Positions 26,624 through 35,302 of a stretch of DNA of 64,000 bases are shown piece by piece (positions within the stretch are counted from its first letter, which is position 1; each line of letters starts with the position of its first letter). The position numbers and the translations under genes were made by a program. Under the pieces are notes generated by a model. It did no database searches, was not told where the DNA came from, and saw nothing but the letters and a program-made list of their open reading frames with translations. The DNA comes from Beijerinckiaceae bacterium. GTDB lineage: Bacteria > Pseudomonadota > Alphaproteobacteria > Rhizobiales > Beijerinckiaceae. The stretch is from NCBI GenBank assembly GCA_947478405.1, contig CANJVX010000003.1, forward strand, positions 1 to 64,000. Reading direction: 5' to 3'.

Positions 26624-26836
26624 TCAGGCGCGTAGACGACTGCGTGCAGCCTGAACACCCATCGCCATCTCACGGGCAAACGCAAATTCTTCTGGTGTCA
26701 GGCGCGCATTAGCAGCATGGCCCGAGTCGATGCGCACTTGACGGGATTCCGTGCGAAGGCGTGCAATTTCTTCCGCATGTTGTTCAACAAGTTCGCGCAA
26801 ACGGCGCACTTCTAGGACAAGATCGTTGTCGCTCAC
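26624..26836 (-). CDS. Small helical protein of unknown function
   Basis: A 70-residue protein starting at GTG. The first 30 residues form a heptad-like coiled coil (LVLEVRRLRELVEQHAEEIARLR), followed by a short helix with FAFAREMAMGV. Convergent with the degenerate GT25 gene, its stop 8 bases away. The ribosome site is weak. No family is recognised; the regular charge pattern suggests a real small protein. Confidence 0.5.
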   Translation of the reverse strand: MSDNDLVLEVRRLRELVEQHAEEIARLRTESRQVRIDSGHAANARLTPEEFAFAREMAMGVQAARSRLRA

Positions 26837-26898
26837 GTGAGTCTCGTGTCGTTAAAAGCCAGCATGAAACGATTCAGGAACCGAATCGACTAAGCAAT

Positions 26899-26931
26899 CG
26901 TTAACATAATTGCCGCGCCGATAAGTTAACG
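26899..26931. promoter_or_regulatory. Inverted repeat with CGTTAAC arms in a divergent intergenic region
   Basis: CGTTAAC and GTTAACG are seven-base perfect arms separated by 19 bases, in the 160 bases between two divergent small-protein genes. Two GANTC sites, the CcrM methylation sequence of alphaproteobacteria, lie upstream (GATTC near 26871, GAATC near 26883). This could be an operator or a methylation-sensitive promoter element. It is a chance-sized pattern and only suggestive. Confidence 0.3.
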
Positions 26932-26996
26932 GGGTTTATTTGGCCCCTTGCCCATACGTGCTAGACATCCAGTCGAAAACTGATGGGGAGACCAGC

Positions 26997-27215
26997 ATGG
27001 CCAAGGAAACGATTAGCCCTGAAGTGCTTGCGCTTTTGCGCATCAACGGGCTCGTGATGGACGGTCTAATCAAATCTGGCGCCGTCGAGCCCAAATGGTT
27101 TGTCGAAAATCTTGACCGTCTCTCTCGTGAAGAACAGCATGGCCTGACCCGCGCGATCATCACCGGCATGGCCGATGCCTATCGTGCAGCGCATCAGGTG
27201 CCGCCAACCAAGTAA
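26997..27215 (+). CDS. Small protein of unknown function
   Basis: A 72-residue protein. A strong GGGGAG site six bases before the ATG fixes the start. It reads as three helices (SPEVLALLRINGLVMDGLI, PKWFVENLDRLSREEQHGL, AIITGMADAYRAA), with charged and aromatic positions that look conserved rather than random. Probably a soluble small helical protein. No family is recognised. Its stop lies three bases from the stop of the convergent LLM gene. Confidence 0.62.
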   Translation: MAKETISPEVLALLRINGLVMDGLIKSGAVEPKWFVENLDRLSREEQHGLTRAIITGMADAYRAAHQVPPTK

Positions 27216-27218
27216 GCC

Positions 27219-28211
27219 TTAGCTGAGCTTGAGATCGGGCAGGACCTTTTGTCCGAATTCTTCCAGGCCGTCATGCATGGGCCAGAAATGCAGCATGAAT
27301 AGGCTGATGCCCATATCTTCATAACGCTTCATGCGCTCGATGATGGTTTTCGGCGTACCAATGAGATTGGCACCTACACCTGAGACGCCTACCTGCGCCT
27401 TGCTCGCTTCACGCACATGTTCTTGCGCTTTGGCTTGGGCTTCTTCTTCTGTCGCGCCGATGATGACGACAGCATTGATGCCGTAATTCATCTTGCGGCC
27501 ATAGGCTTTCACGCGCTCTTCCATCAGCGCTGTTTCCGTCGTGATGCGCTTAAGGCTTGCCTCATAATTGGCGTGGTCGCGGTCGTAATTGACAAACCAT
27601 GTGTCGCATTCCTGCGCGACGACATTCATGCCGTCTTCAGCACGGCTGGCGGCAAAGAAGGGCGGATGGGGCGCAATCACCGAGCGGGTGGGCATTTTGC
27701 CGCCATGCATTTTGTAAAAATCGCCATCGAGCGTGAATTCATCTTCTGTCCAGAGGCCCTTTATGACGCGGATGAATTCATGCATCTGCTGATAGCGGCC
27801 ATCGTCAGATTCTATCCAGCGGCCATACATATTATGCTCGGCCGGACGCGTACCATTGACGATATTCAAGCAGAAGCGCCCACCCGAAATGCGATCCAGA
27901 GACGCGCCCATTTTGGCAGCCAGTCGGGGATCGAAAATGCCCGGATGAATGGCGGGCATCAGCCGCATTTTCTTCACCACCGGCGCAAGAGCAGCGGCAA
28001 ACATCCAGGAATCGAGATCGGGGCCAAACCAACGTTGCGCGATCAGCGTAATGTCGAAGCCCAGCTCCTCTGCGCGATTTAGCAATTTCACCGCATATTC
28101 GAAATTTTTGTCCGGTCCGCCACCATGCTGGGTGAGTCCATCCAGCATGGGCTTGGTGACGGGATCGGGGCGGATCGTTTGCGGGGCAGGGCACCAGATG
28201 CCGAGTTTCAT
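27219..28211 (-). CDS. LLM-class flavin-dependent monooxygenase
   Basis: A 330-residue luciferase-like enzyme starting MKLGIWCPAPQ; AAGGAAGC supports this ATG. The order ...AEELGFDITLIAQRWFGPD, MPAIHPGIFDPRLAAKMGASL, NIVNGTRPAEHNMYG and DGRYQQMHEFIRVIKG matches the LLM enzyme at 9333-10361 segment by segment, so the two are paralogues of the SsuD/NtaA type. It is the second gene of an operon with a Bug receptor 28 bases upstream. FMNH2 would come from a reductase encoded elsewhere. Substrate unknown. Confidence 0.88.
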   Translation of the reverse strand: MKLGIWCPAPQTIRPDPVTKPMLDGLTQHGGGPDKNFEYAVKLLNRAEELGFDITLIAQRWFGPDLDSWMFAAALAPVVKKMRLMPAIHPGIFDPRLAAKMGASLDRISGGRFCLNIVNGTRPAEHNMYGRWIESDDGRYQQMHEFIRVIKGLWTEDEFTLDGDFYKMHGGKMPTRSVIAPHPPFFAASRAEDGMNVVAQECDTWFVNYDRDHANYEASLKRITTETALMEERVKAYGRKMNYGINAVVIIGATEEEAQAKAQEHVREASKAQVGVSGVGANLIGTPKTIIERMKRYEDMGISLFMLHFWPMHDGLEEFGQKVLPDLKLS

Positions 28212-28239
28212 TTTCTTGCTTCCTTGGGTCACTCTGGTT

Positions 28240-29292
28240 TTAGTTCTTGGCAGCGGCATACATAATGTCGCGCAGCTTGTCTTTCTGCGTCTGATCAAAG
28301 GCGACAAGCTGTTTCACCACGCCAAGCGCCTGCTCGGCATTGAGCGGCGTCAATTCCAGATTGAGCTTGGTGGCTTCGGCGACAAATTCAGGATCGCGTG
28401 CAGTGGCCATAAAGGCCTCCTGCAAAGCCTTGGCGCGATCTTCCGGAATGGCGGGCGGGGCCGCATAGGGGCGCGCGATCAGATAGGGGATTTCTGCCAG
28501 CTCGATCATTTTCGTCGCATTGGCATTTTTCGACAATTCCAATGCGGTCGGCACATTGGGCAATTCGGGATGGCGTGTCTTGCGCGCAAATTGCATCAAG
28601 ACCTGCATCTTGCCAGCAGGGTTTGTCCACGCTGGTCGCGCTACTTTGGTCGAGACATAATTGACAAATTGTCCGTCGAGCTCGCCATTCTCGACCGCCA
28701 GACCAATCGTGTTGGAATCCTGATAGCCCGGCACCACGCGGATGTTGAGACCCAGCACATCTTTCAGCAGAACGGTAATGTCATGATCTGTCGCACCCGC
28801 ACTTGTTACGCCAATGGCAACTTGCGGGCCACCGGGTTTGCGCAAATCTTCGATGGTTTTGATGTCATCGCGTTTGCGCACGAAGAGATTGAACGCATCT
28901 TCGGTGGAATCCGACAAAGTGCCGAGCCATGTCAGCTTCAGCGGATCAAATTGCACATTGGGATTGCCCCCGATGAGCGCAATGAGCGGCATGTTGCGAT
29001 CGAAGGCAGCAATATAAGTGCCGTCTTTGGGCGCTTGCACGGCTAGAAAATTGGTCGCGCGCAGCGAAGCTGCACCGGGCATATTCTGCACCACGACATT
29101 GGGCTTGCCCGGCATGTGATTGCCATACCAGCGTGCGAGCAGACGGGCGAAAATGTCATAGCCGCCACCCGGGCCATAGCCGACGACCAGATTGATCGTC
29201 TTGCCGCGATAGAAATCGGCGGTGTCGGCTTTGGCAGGGCTCAGCACTGCCAGTGTGGCGGTGAGTGCAAGAGCGAGCTTGGCGAGCTTCAT
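28240..29292 (-). CDS. Bug/TctC-type periplasmic solute-binding protein
   Basis: A 350-residue exported protein (signal ending LSPAKA). Motifs: INLVVGYGPGGGYDIFARLLAR, NHMPGKP, QNMPGAASLR, FDPLKLTWLGTLSDS and GYQDSNTIGLAVENGELDG. FDPL.LTWLG.L is shared with the receptor at 8305, again paired with an LLM gene. A GGGAGG site precedes the ATG. The pair makes a receptor-monooxygenase module duplicated within the window. Confidence 0.88.
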   Translation of the reverse strand: MKLAKLALALTATLAVLSPAKADTADFYRGKTINLVVGYGPGGGYDIFARLLARWYGNHMPGKPNVVVQNMPGAASLRATNFLAVQAPKDGTYIAAFDRNMPLIALIGGNPNVQFDPLKLTWLGTLSDSTEDAFNLFVRKRDDIKTIEDLRKPGGPQVAIGVTSAGATDHDITVLLKDVLGLNIRVVPGYQDSNTIGLAVENGELDGQFVNYVSTKVARPAWTNPAGKMQVLMQFARKTRHPELPNVPTALELSKNANATKMIELAEIPYLIARPYAAPPAIPEDRAKALQEAFMATARDPEFVAEATKLNLELTPLNAEQALGVVKQLVAFDQTQKDKLRDIMYAAAKN

Positions 29293-29406
29293 GGTGTCCT
29301 CCCGGAGCGCGGCGTCTTGATGTGCCGCTCTTTCATTGTTTCAAAGTGCCAAAAACGGGACCGCCTTGGCAAGGAATATTCCCGTCATGCCGGTAGAGAG
29401 ATGGTC

Positions 29407-29457
29407 CGTCATTGCGAGCGAAGCGAATTAATCCAGAAAGCCTCACGCGCAATGTCG
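29407..29457. repeat. Partial copy of the palindromic intergenic repeat
   Basis: It opens CGTCATTGCGAGCGAAGCGA and ends CGCAATGTCGG; the second half of the full unit is missing. Located just before the stop of the ThDP-enzyme gene, in the gap to the Bug receptor gene. Confidence 0.65.
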
Positions 29458-29462
29458 GTTCT

Positions 29463-31181
29463 TCAAGGGCCCGAGCAGATCACATTGAGCAGCGCCTGAT
29501 TGCCACTTTCAACCGCTTGCATGGCGCGGCGCAGGGCATGCGGCATTTCAGCCGGATCCGCTACGCGCTCGCCATAACCGCCCGCAGTCTCGACGGCTTT
29601 CTCAAAGCCGAGTTCAACATCGAAATAGGTCAGCGGTTCGCGGTTGGATTTAGCGGCATAGCCACCGGGGTATACTTCATGCGTGTTGCGCTTTACCGCG
29701 CCCCACATTTGATTGTTGAAGACGATGGTAAGGATCGGCAGTTTTTCGGCCGCCGCCACATAATGTGCGGGCACGGGGTTGCCAAACATATAAGCGCCAT
29801 CGCCCACAGTGCAGATCACGCGGCGCTTGGGCAGGGCCATTTGCATGCCGAGCGCCGTGCCAAGGCCCCAGCCAAGGCCGCCTGCAGCACCGGCTGAAAA
29901 GAATGTGCCGGGCTCTGTCAGCGAGAGATGTTCCCAAGTGAGAGGGCTTTCCTTCACAAGGATCGTGTCAGGTGTTTTTACCTCATTGATGCAATGGGTG
30001 ATCCATGCTGGGTGCAGCGGGGTCTGCGTGCGGCCCTTGTCGAGCATCTCTTGCCAACGTGCGCGCTGGTTGGCGCGCGTCTCGGCCAGCCGCTTGCGCC
30101 GCGCTTCAATGCGGTCGCGCTGTTGGGGCGCGCGGAGTTTCAAAGCTTCCGTCAGCATTGGCAAAGTCGCTGACAAAACACCCGAAATGCCCAAGTCGCT
30201 CGTGAAAGAGCGCATCGGATAGGCTGAATAAAGAGGGTCCACTGCTATATGAATGATGTTTGCATCCGGCTGCGGTGCCTTTTTAGAGGGAATCCACGGC
30301 ACGTCACATTCGAGTACGATCACGCAATCGCTCTTGTCGAGGAAAGCATCGGGATTATAGCCCAGATGCATTTCATGCGTGGAGGGCAGCGCCATATAGC
30401 GTGGCTTGCGTTGCGTGACGGGAATAGCAAAACATTCGGCAAGTGCTGCGAGATACGCGACTTCGCGCGTGTCGCGGCCCACGCTTGAAGTGATGATCAC
30501 CGGATTTTCCGCACGCGCAATCATCTTGGCGGCCTGATCAATGGCAGATGGATCAGGGAAGGGGCTCGAGGGTGTAGCGCGGCGCGAGGGCGATGAATAA
30601 GAAAAACTCTCCATCGGGGTCGCCAGCACTTCGCGCGGCAGCGTCAGATAGACCGGGCCTTTGGGTTCGGCCATGGCCAGATTGACGGCGCGATCGACCG
30701 TGGCCTCAATGACCTGCGTGTTGGGCAGTTCATAATCCCATTTCACAAATTCACGCAGCATCGCGCCTTGGTCACGCATTTCCTGCGGCCAGTGGATTTC
30801 ACCAGAGCGTTCGCCAAGCAAACCGCCATCTTCCGAATAAGGCGTGCGGCCAGCGGTGAAGAGGATCGGCACATTGCCGCGCCACGCATTCATGATTCCG
30901 CACACTGCATTGGCCGTTCCGACATTCACATGCACCATAACCAGCTGTGGCTTACCGGTGACAAGATAATAGCCAAGGGCCATCGACACAGCCACATTCT
31001 CATGCGGCACGGTGATGGGTTTTGGCATAGACCCGCCATTGATCTCGATCTTGCTCATTGCTTCGATCAGCGGTGCGAAATCGGTGCCCGCATTGGCAAA
31101 GAGATAATCGACACCACGGTCGGCCATGAGAGTCAGATAGGCTTCCGCCGCTGTCGTGTTTTCGAGTTTCTTCTGCAACAA
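29463..31181 (-). CDS. Thiamine diphosphate-dependent enzyme (acetolactate synthase/benzoylformate decarboxylase family)
   Basis: A 572-residue enzyme of three-domain build. Glu61 in VPHENVAVSMALGYY activates ThDP; the cofactor motif runs from GDGAYMFG (about 460) to NN at 489-490. The middle domain (about 210-340) lacks obvious FAD-binding clues. Such proteins decarboxylate a 2-oxo acid or join aldehydes. It follows a Bug receptor gene by 12 bases, so it probably processes that receptor's ligand or its product. It is not the housekeeping IlvB: no small subunit lies nearby and the Glu61 neighbourhood differs from typical IlvB. Confidence 0.85.
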   Translation of the reverse strand: MLQKKLENTTAAEAYLTLMADRGVDYLFANAGTDFAPLIEAMSKIEINGGSMPKPITVPHENVAVSMALGYYLVTGKPQLVMVHVNVGTANAVCGIMNAWRGNVPILFTAGRTPYSEDGGLLGERSGEIHWPQEMRDQGAMLREFVKWDYELPNTQVIEATVDRAVNLAMAEPKGPVYLTLPREVLATPMESFSYSSPSRRATPSSPFPDPSAIDQAAKMIARAENPVIITSSVGRDTREVAYLAALAECFAIPVTQRKPRYMALPSTHEMHLGYNPDAFLDKSDCVIVLECDVPWIPSKKAPQPDANIIHIAVDPLYSAYPMRSFTSDLGISGVLSATLPMLTEALKLRAPQQRDRIEARRKRLAETRANQRARWQEMLDKGRTQTPLHPAWITHCINEVKTPDTILVKESPLTWEHLSLTEPGTFFSAGAAGGLGWGLGTALGMQMALPKRRVICTVGDGAYMFGNPVPAHYVAAAEKLPILTIVFNNQMWGAVKRNTHEVYPGGYAAKSNREPLTYFDVELGFEKAVETAGGYGERVADPAEMPHALRRAMQAVESGNQALLNVICSGP

Positions 31182-31193
31182 GCGCGTTACTCC

Positions 31194-32222
31194 TTAATGA
31201 TCACGTACCTGTTTCGCCTTGGCGAGCACAGAAGCGGGTGTCTTGGACAGCTCTTCCACATAGGCCTGCAGCTTCTCGCCGCTGAGCGGTTCGAAATCGA
31301 GGCTCAGGCGTTTGATCTCTTCCAGATATTCAGGGTCTTTCAGCATGGCATCGAAGCCCCGACGCAATGCACTCACGCGCTCAGGCATAATGCCGGGGGG
31401 CGCGACAATCGATTTTCCGATTTCCGTCGCGCTCGCATAAAGCTCAAGAATTGCTTTGTCTTCCGGGGTCTTGCCGAGTTCCACCATGGTCGGGATGTCA
31501 GGCAATTCGGGATGGCGTGTGGAGCCCCATTGCACGACAATGGCGGCCTTTTTTTGCTCAAGCCAATCGCGCTTGGCGGCTTTCACTGTAGACCAGGCGA
31601 GCAAGCAACCGTCGATTTCGCCTTTCTCCATAGCCAGGCAGCTCTCGGCTGCGCCACCATAACCCGTCACCATTTTGAATTTGGTGCCGCCCAGAGCATT
31701 GAGCAATTTCGGATAGATCACAGCGGGCGCCATGGGGCCCGAGCCACCTTGCACGCTTTCTTTGGCTTGCGCATCAGCAATATTCTTCACGCCCGACGAG
31801 GCCCACAAAACCTGCACATTAGTGCTGGCGCTGATGCGGCCAATCCAGTTGAAATTACTCGACACATAGGCGACGCCATTCGTGCCGAGCAATTCTTCAG
31901 ATGGAGCGGTATCGGGAATAATACCCAGCGTCGTGCCATCTTTTGGCGCCACGCTATACATGAAATTGGCTGCCTTCATGCCGCCGGCGCCGATCATATT
32001 TTGCGGCACCATTTTCGGGTTGCCGGGAATATGCTTGCCCATGTGGCGGGAGACGAGGCGGCCGTAAATGTCGTAGCCGCCGCCCACCGGAAAACCGATG
32101 ATGAGATTGATGGCATTGTCGCGGTAGAATTCTGCCACGCTTTGCGCCTGCGCAGCCGGTGCGCCCAGATCGCTGGCGGCCAGCGACAGGGCGAGGCCGA
32201 ATGCTTTGTTTCGCAAGCCCAC
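31194..32222 (-). CDS. Bug/TctC-type periplasmic solute-binding protein
   Basis: About 342 residues, exported (signal ending APAAQAQ). The start is probably GTG, four bases after a GGAGGG; a TTG two codons further on is an alternative, and the longer frame upstream has no signal peptide. Motifs: LIIGFPVGGGYDIYGRLVSR, GKHIPGNP, SVAPKDGTTLGI and GYGGAAESCLAMEKGEIDG. Upstream partner of the ThDP enzyme and divergent from an amidohydrolase gene, sharing a 142-base control region. Confidence 0.83.
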   Translation of the reverse strand: MGLRNKAFGLALSLAASDLGAPAAQAQSVAEFYRDNAINLIIGFPVGGGYDIYGRLVSRHMGKHIPGNPKMVPQNMIGAGGMKAANFMYSVAPKDGTTLGIIPDTAPSEELLGTNGVAYVSSNFNWIGRISASTNVQVLWASSGVKNIADAQAKESVQGGSGPMAPAVIYPKLLNALGGTKFKMVTGYGGAAESCLAMEKGEIDGCLLAWSTVKAAKRDWLEQKKAAIVVQWGSTRHPELPDIPTMVELGKTPEDKAILELYASATEIGKSIVAPPGIMPERVSALRRGFDAMLKDPEYLEEIKRLSLDFEPLSGEKLQAYVEELSKTPASVLAKAKQVRDH

Positions 32223-32364
32223 ATCACCCTCCCGATTTTCATTACCAGCAGAATAACCCGCCGCGCGCCCCGGGCCAAGCCTTCGGACAGCTCTCTCCGA
32301 CGCTATTTCCTTTGCGTTGCGCGCGCACGCGATTATCCTCCCGCCAGAAAATAAAGGAGGAATC

Positions 32365-33351
32365 ATGTCCACCGAAAATGGTCCCGGCTCGGGCCTTCGT
32401 TTCATCGACGTCCATCACCATTGCGTGTTGCCCGAATATGAGCACGCGATCCGGCGTGCGGGCGCAGCCGATCCCTCTCGGCCCCTGCGCAAAAATTCAG
32501 ATCCCGATGCGCTGATCGAGACCATGGAACAATTCGGCATTGATGGCGCTGTTGTTAATCCGTTGTCTGTGGCGGGAGTGCACCACGGCAGCGATGAGAA
32601 TGCGCGCTATCTTTGCGAGACAACCGGCGAGGCTCTGGCCAAATTTGTCTCAGGCCACGCCAAAAAGCTCGGCTTCTTTGCTCCCGTGCCATTTCCCGAT
32701 GTCGATGGCGCTTTGAAGCAGACGGCCTATGCGCTGGATGTGCTGAAGGCCGACGGCATCATCATGCTCACCAACCAGAATAATATTTATATTGGTGATC
32801 CGATGGCGGATGCTTTTTATGCCGAGCTTGATCGCCGTCACGCCAATGTCTTCGTGCATCCCGCACGTCCGGCCTTTGTCGATGATCTGACGCTGAAGCT
32901 CTGGGGCTCGGTGGTGGAATATCCCTTCGAGACAACGCGTATTGCGGCCAATCTCATCTACAATGAGCAGATGCGCAAATATCCCAACATCCGCTGGATT
33001 TTGGCGCATGCGGGTGGCTGCGTGCCCTATGTCTCGCTGCGCTTGAAGCTGATGTCAGAGCAAGACCCCAATGGCCCGCCTGATTTCAAGGATCGCGTGC
33101 CGGAAGGTGTCGAGCCTTATGTCGGCAAATTCTATTTCGACACAGCAATCTCTGGCTCGCGCGCGGCTATGGCCTCACTTCGTCTGGTTACGGATTCGTC
33201 GCATATTATGTTTGGCAGTGATTGGCCCTACATCCACCGTGAATATGTTGATGAGCAAATCACCAACATGCGCTCCATGCCCGAGCTTGCGGATATTTTT
33301 CCAAGTGTCGAGCGCGAGAATGCAATGAAGCTGTTTCCGCGATTTAAGTGA
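32365..33351 (+). CDS. Amidohydrolase-family (ACMSD-like) hydrolase or decarboxylase
   Basis: A 328-residue enzyme with the complete ACMSD-type metal set: DVHHHCV at the start, VFVHPA, ILAHAGG and FGSDWPY. The start has an excellent site (AAAGGAGGAATC). It would remove CO2 from or hydrolyse a ring-fission product such as an aminocarboxymuconate semialdehyde-like or resorcylate-like acid. Divergent from the Bug-ThDP-enzyme pair and convergent with an FAH-family gene, with a full repeat copy between the two stops. Confidence 0.9.
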   Translation: MSTENGPGSGLRFIDVHHHCVLPEYEHAIRRAGAADPSRPLRKNSDPDALIETMEQFGIDGAVVNPLSVAGVHHGSDENARYLCETTGEALAKFVSGHAKKLGFFAPVPFPDVDGALKQTAYALDVLKADGIIMLTNQNNIYIGDPMADAFYAELDRRHANVFVHPARPAFVDDLTLKLWGSVVEYPFETTRIAANLIYNEQMRKYPNIRWILAHAGGCVPYVSLRLKLMSEQDPNGPPDFKDRVPEGVEPYVGKFYFDTAISGSRAAMASLRLVTDSSHIMFGSDWPYIHREYVDEQITNMRSMPELADIFPSVERENAMKLFPRFK

Positions 33352-33352
33352 T

Positions 33353-33439
33353 CGTCATTGCGAGCGAAGCGAAGCAATCCAGAAGGCCGCAAATGAGGCC
33401 CTTGGGTTGCTTCGTCGCCTTTGGCTCCTCGCAATGACG
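33353..33439. repeat. Palindromic intergenic repeat, full copy
   Basis: It begins CGTCATTGCGAGCGAAGCGA and ends in CTCCTCGCAATGACGG, an imperfect inverted repeat of about 87 bases. It fills the gap between two convergent genes and would form a stable hairpin in both transcripts, so it may act as a terminator or RNA stabiliser. Confidence 0.85.
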
Positions 33440-33441
33440 GC

Positions 33442-34299
33442 TTAAGCGTGTCCCACCTTCACATCCATCGTGCCAATCTTGGCGATGGTGGCGCGGATTG
33501 TGTTGCCGGGCAGCACAGGGCCAACGCCTTCCGGCGTGCCGGTCAGCAGAATGTCGCCGGGATGAAGCGTATAAAAGCTCGACGCCCACGATATGAGTGT
33601 GGGCACATCCAGCACGAGATCGCGCGTATTCGCCTTCTGGCGTGCTTCGCCATCCACCGTCAATTCCAGATCAAGTCCTGAGGGATTTCCCACTTCATCG
33701 GCGCTGACAAAATAGGGGCCAAGCACGGTGAATGTGTCGAGCGATTTGCGCAAGGAGCGCTCTTCGGGGCCGCGCACGGTCATGTCGAGGCCAATGGCAT
33801 AGCCTGCGATATAATTCAGTGCATCTTCCTTCGACACGCAATTGGCGGTCTTGCCGATAATGACGGCGAGTTCGATCTCATGATCATTGCGGCGATCATC
33901 ATGGCGGATCAGCACTGATTGGCTCGCACCAATGATGGAGCTGGTCGCTTTCAGAAACAGCCCGACCTTCTGGATTTCGCCAACTTGCTGCTGGTGGTGA
34001 ATGCCCGCATCCGCGCGCGCTTCATCGAGATGCTTTTTGTAATTGACGGGCGCCGCCACAACCTTGCCCGGATTGGCGACAGGTGCGAGCAATTTCACAT
34101 CCGCCAATTTACGGCGAGCGCCATTTTTGGCCGCTGCCTCAAACCCCGGGCGCAGCGCCGCAAAATTTTCGATCAGCAGATCGGCGCGCGGGAAAGGATA
34201 GGATTGCGCGGGCAGGGCGCTGAGTGCGGAAGTGACATCAATCACCTCATCGCCATCAACAAGACCAAAGCGATTATCATCAAAACGTGCAATTTTCAT
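33442..34299 (-). CDS. Fumarylacetoacetate hydrolase (FAH)-family protein
   Basis: A 285-residue protein. The C-terminal FAH domain has the metal-binding EIELAVIIGK, the NYKKHLDEARA lid region and ILLTGTPEGVGPVLPGN, all in the expected order. Family members include 2-hydroxyhepta-2,4-diene-1,7-dioate isomerase, acylpyruvase and 2-oxo-3-deoxy-acid dehydratases, which handle ring-fission or sugar-acid products. It is the last gene of a long minus-strand cluster and is flanked on both sides by intergenic repeats. Confidence 0.9.
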   Translation of the reverse strand: MKIARFDDNRFGLVDGDEVIDVTSALSALPAQSYPFPRADLLIENFAALRPGFEAAAKNGARRKLADVKLLAPVANPGKVVAAPVNYKKHLDEARADAGIHHQQQVGEIQKVGLFLKATSSIIGASQSVLIRHDDRRNDHEIELAVIIGKTANCVSKEDALNYIAGYAIGLDMTVRGPEERSLRKSLDTFTVLGPYFVSADEVGNPSGLDLELTVDGEARQKANTRDLVLDVPTLISWASSFYTLHPGDILLTGTPEGVGPVLPGNTIRATIAKIGTMDVKVGHA

Positions 34300-34315
34300 T
34301 TTTAAGTCCTCTTCC

Positions 34316-34398
34316 CGTCATTGCGAGCCGGAGGCGGAGCAAACCAGAAACCTCTCATGGGGTCTTCTGGTTTGATTCGCTCACACTCGCAATGACGG
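34316..34398. repeat. Palindromic intergenic repeat, diverged full copy
   Basis: It starts CGTCATTGCGAGCCGGAGGC and ends CACTCGCAATGACGG. The centre differs from the 33-kb copy (GGAGC, AACCAG) but both sides have compensatory changes that keep the hairpin (CCAGAA opposite TTCTGG). Found in the gap between the FAH and the aldolase genes. Confidence 0.85.
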
Positions 34399-34409
34399 CC
34401 TTGGTGTCG

Positions 34410-35192
34410 TTAGATCCGGCCTTCAGCCTGCATCTTCCACAAATCCCATGCACGATCGACTTGTGTGTCGATGACGCGCGCAGTCGTTTCTGATTCTCCA
34501 GCGGTGAGCGCTTCAATCGGCCCAAGCCGCATGGCCTCGGCCTGCAATTTGGCATTGTTCTCAGTATAGACCGCGCGGAACACTGCTTGCTTCACACGGT
34601 CTCCGACAACAGTCGAGCCATGGCCGCGCATCAGCACGACATTGCCGTCACCCAAAACTTTCGCGACACCTGCACCCAATTCCGAATTGCGGATCAGCAA
34701 GTCTGATGCATCGCCCGCAATGTCACGGATTTCAAAAATCGGCGCACAAATGCCGATGAATCCGCCCATATGGCAAACCGCGCGAAACGGCACGCCCTTC
34801 AGAATGGAAAAAGGCACCACGGCGACCGAATGGCTATGCACCACAGCCATCACATCAGGCCGCGCGCGAAAAATTTCGGCATGGATGAAGCGCTCCAGAT
34901 AGACCGCGCGGCCATTGGCATTGAGCGCGCGTCCATCCAGATCGAAAGTGACAATATCATCCGCTGTAACAAGACCCGGCGCCATATTGCGTGCGAGCAG
35001 AAAGCGGTCGGGATGCTTGTCATGGCGTGCGCTCACATGGCCGAAACCATCAACGACACCTTGTTTGAAAAGGATGCGGTTGGCACTGGCAAGATCTGCC
35101 AATAAAGCCACATCCGCGGGCTTGCTGTTGGCAGCTTCATCCGAAATGGTTTCGGCAACGGCGGCGGGATCATCAAAGAGTGAGCTGCACAT
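34410..35192 (-). CDS. Class II aldolase/adducin-domain protein
   Basis: A 260-residue protein. The metal site HSHSVAVVP and the later LMRGHGSTVVG are the zinc motifs of the family; EDLL-type aldolase/decarboxylase or epimerase functions are known. The start at MCSSLF follows a GGAGACTGG site. An N-terminal segment (FDDPAAVAETISDEAAN) is not part of the core. In context it may cleave or decarboxylate a hydroxy acid intermediate formed upstream by the SDR. It is separated from its neighbours by two copies of the repeat. Confidence 0.88.
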   Translation of the reverse strand: MCSSLFDDPAAVAETISDEAANSKPADVALLADLASANRILFKQGVVDGFGHVSARHDKHPDRFLLARNMAPGLVTADDIVTFDLDGRALNANGRAVYLERFIHAEIFRARPDVMAVVHSHSVAVVPFSILKGVPFRAVCHMGGFIGICAPIFEIRDIAGDASDLLIRNSELGAGVAKVLGDGNVVLMRGHGSTVVGDRVKQAVFRAVYTENNAKLQAEAMRLGPIEALTAGESETTARVIDTQVDRAWDLWKMQAEGRI

Positions 35193-35210
35193 CACCAGTC
35201 TCCATTTTTC

Positions 35211-35292
35211 CGCATTGCGAGCCGGAGGCGAAGGAATCCAGGCAAGCCTCACATGGGGCCTTATGGATTGCTTCGCTTTGCTCGCAATGACG
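35211..35292. repeat. Palindromic intergenic repeat, full copy
   Basis: It starts CGCATTGCGAGCCGGAGGCG and ends in TTTGCTCGCAATGACGG. The left half resembles the 34.3-kb copy and the right half the 33-kb copy. It lies between the aldolase and the SDR genes, in the same polarity as the cluster. Confidence 0.85.
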
Positions 35293-35302
35293 GCGCTTTA
35301 TT

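Noticed and set aside
30768-32354. A long plus-strand open frame of 528 codons opposite the ThDP-enzyme and Bug genes
   Set aside because: It is the shadow of two well-recognised genes. Its translation is rich in His, Arg and Cys without a domain, and it has no ribosome site.
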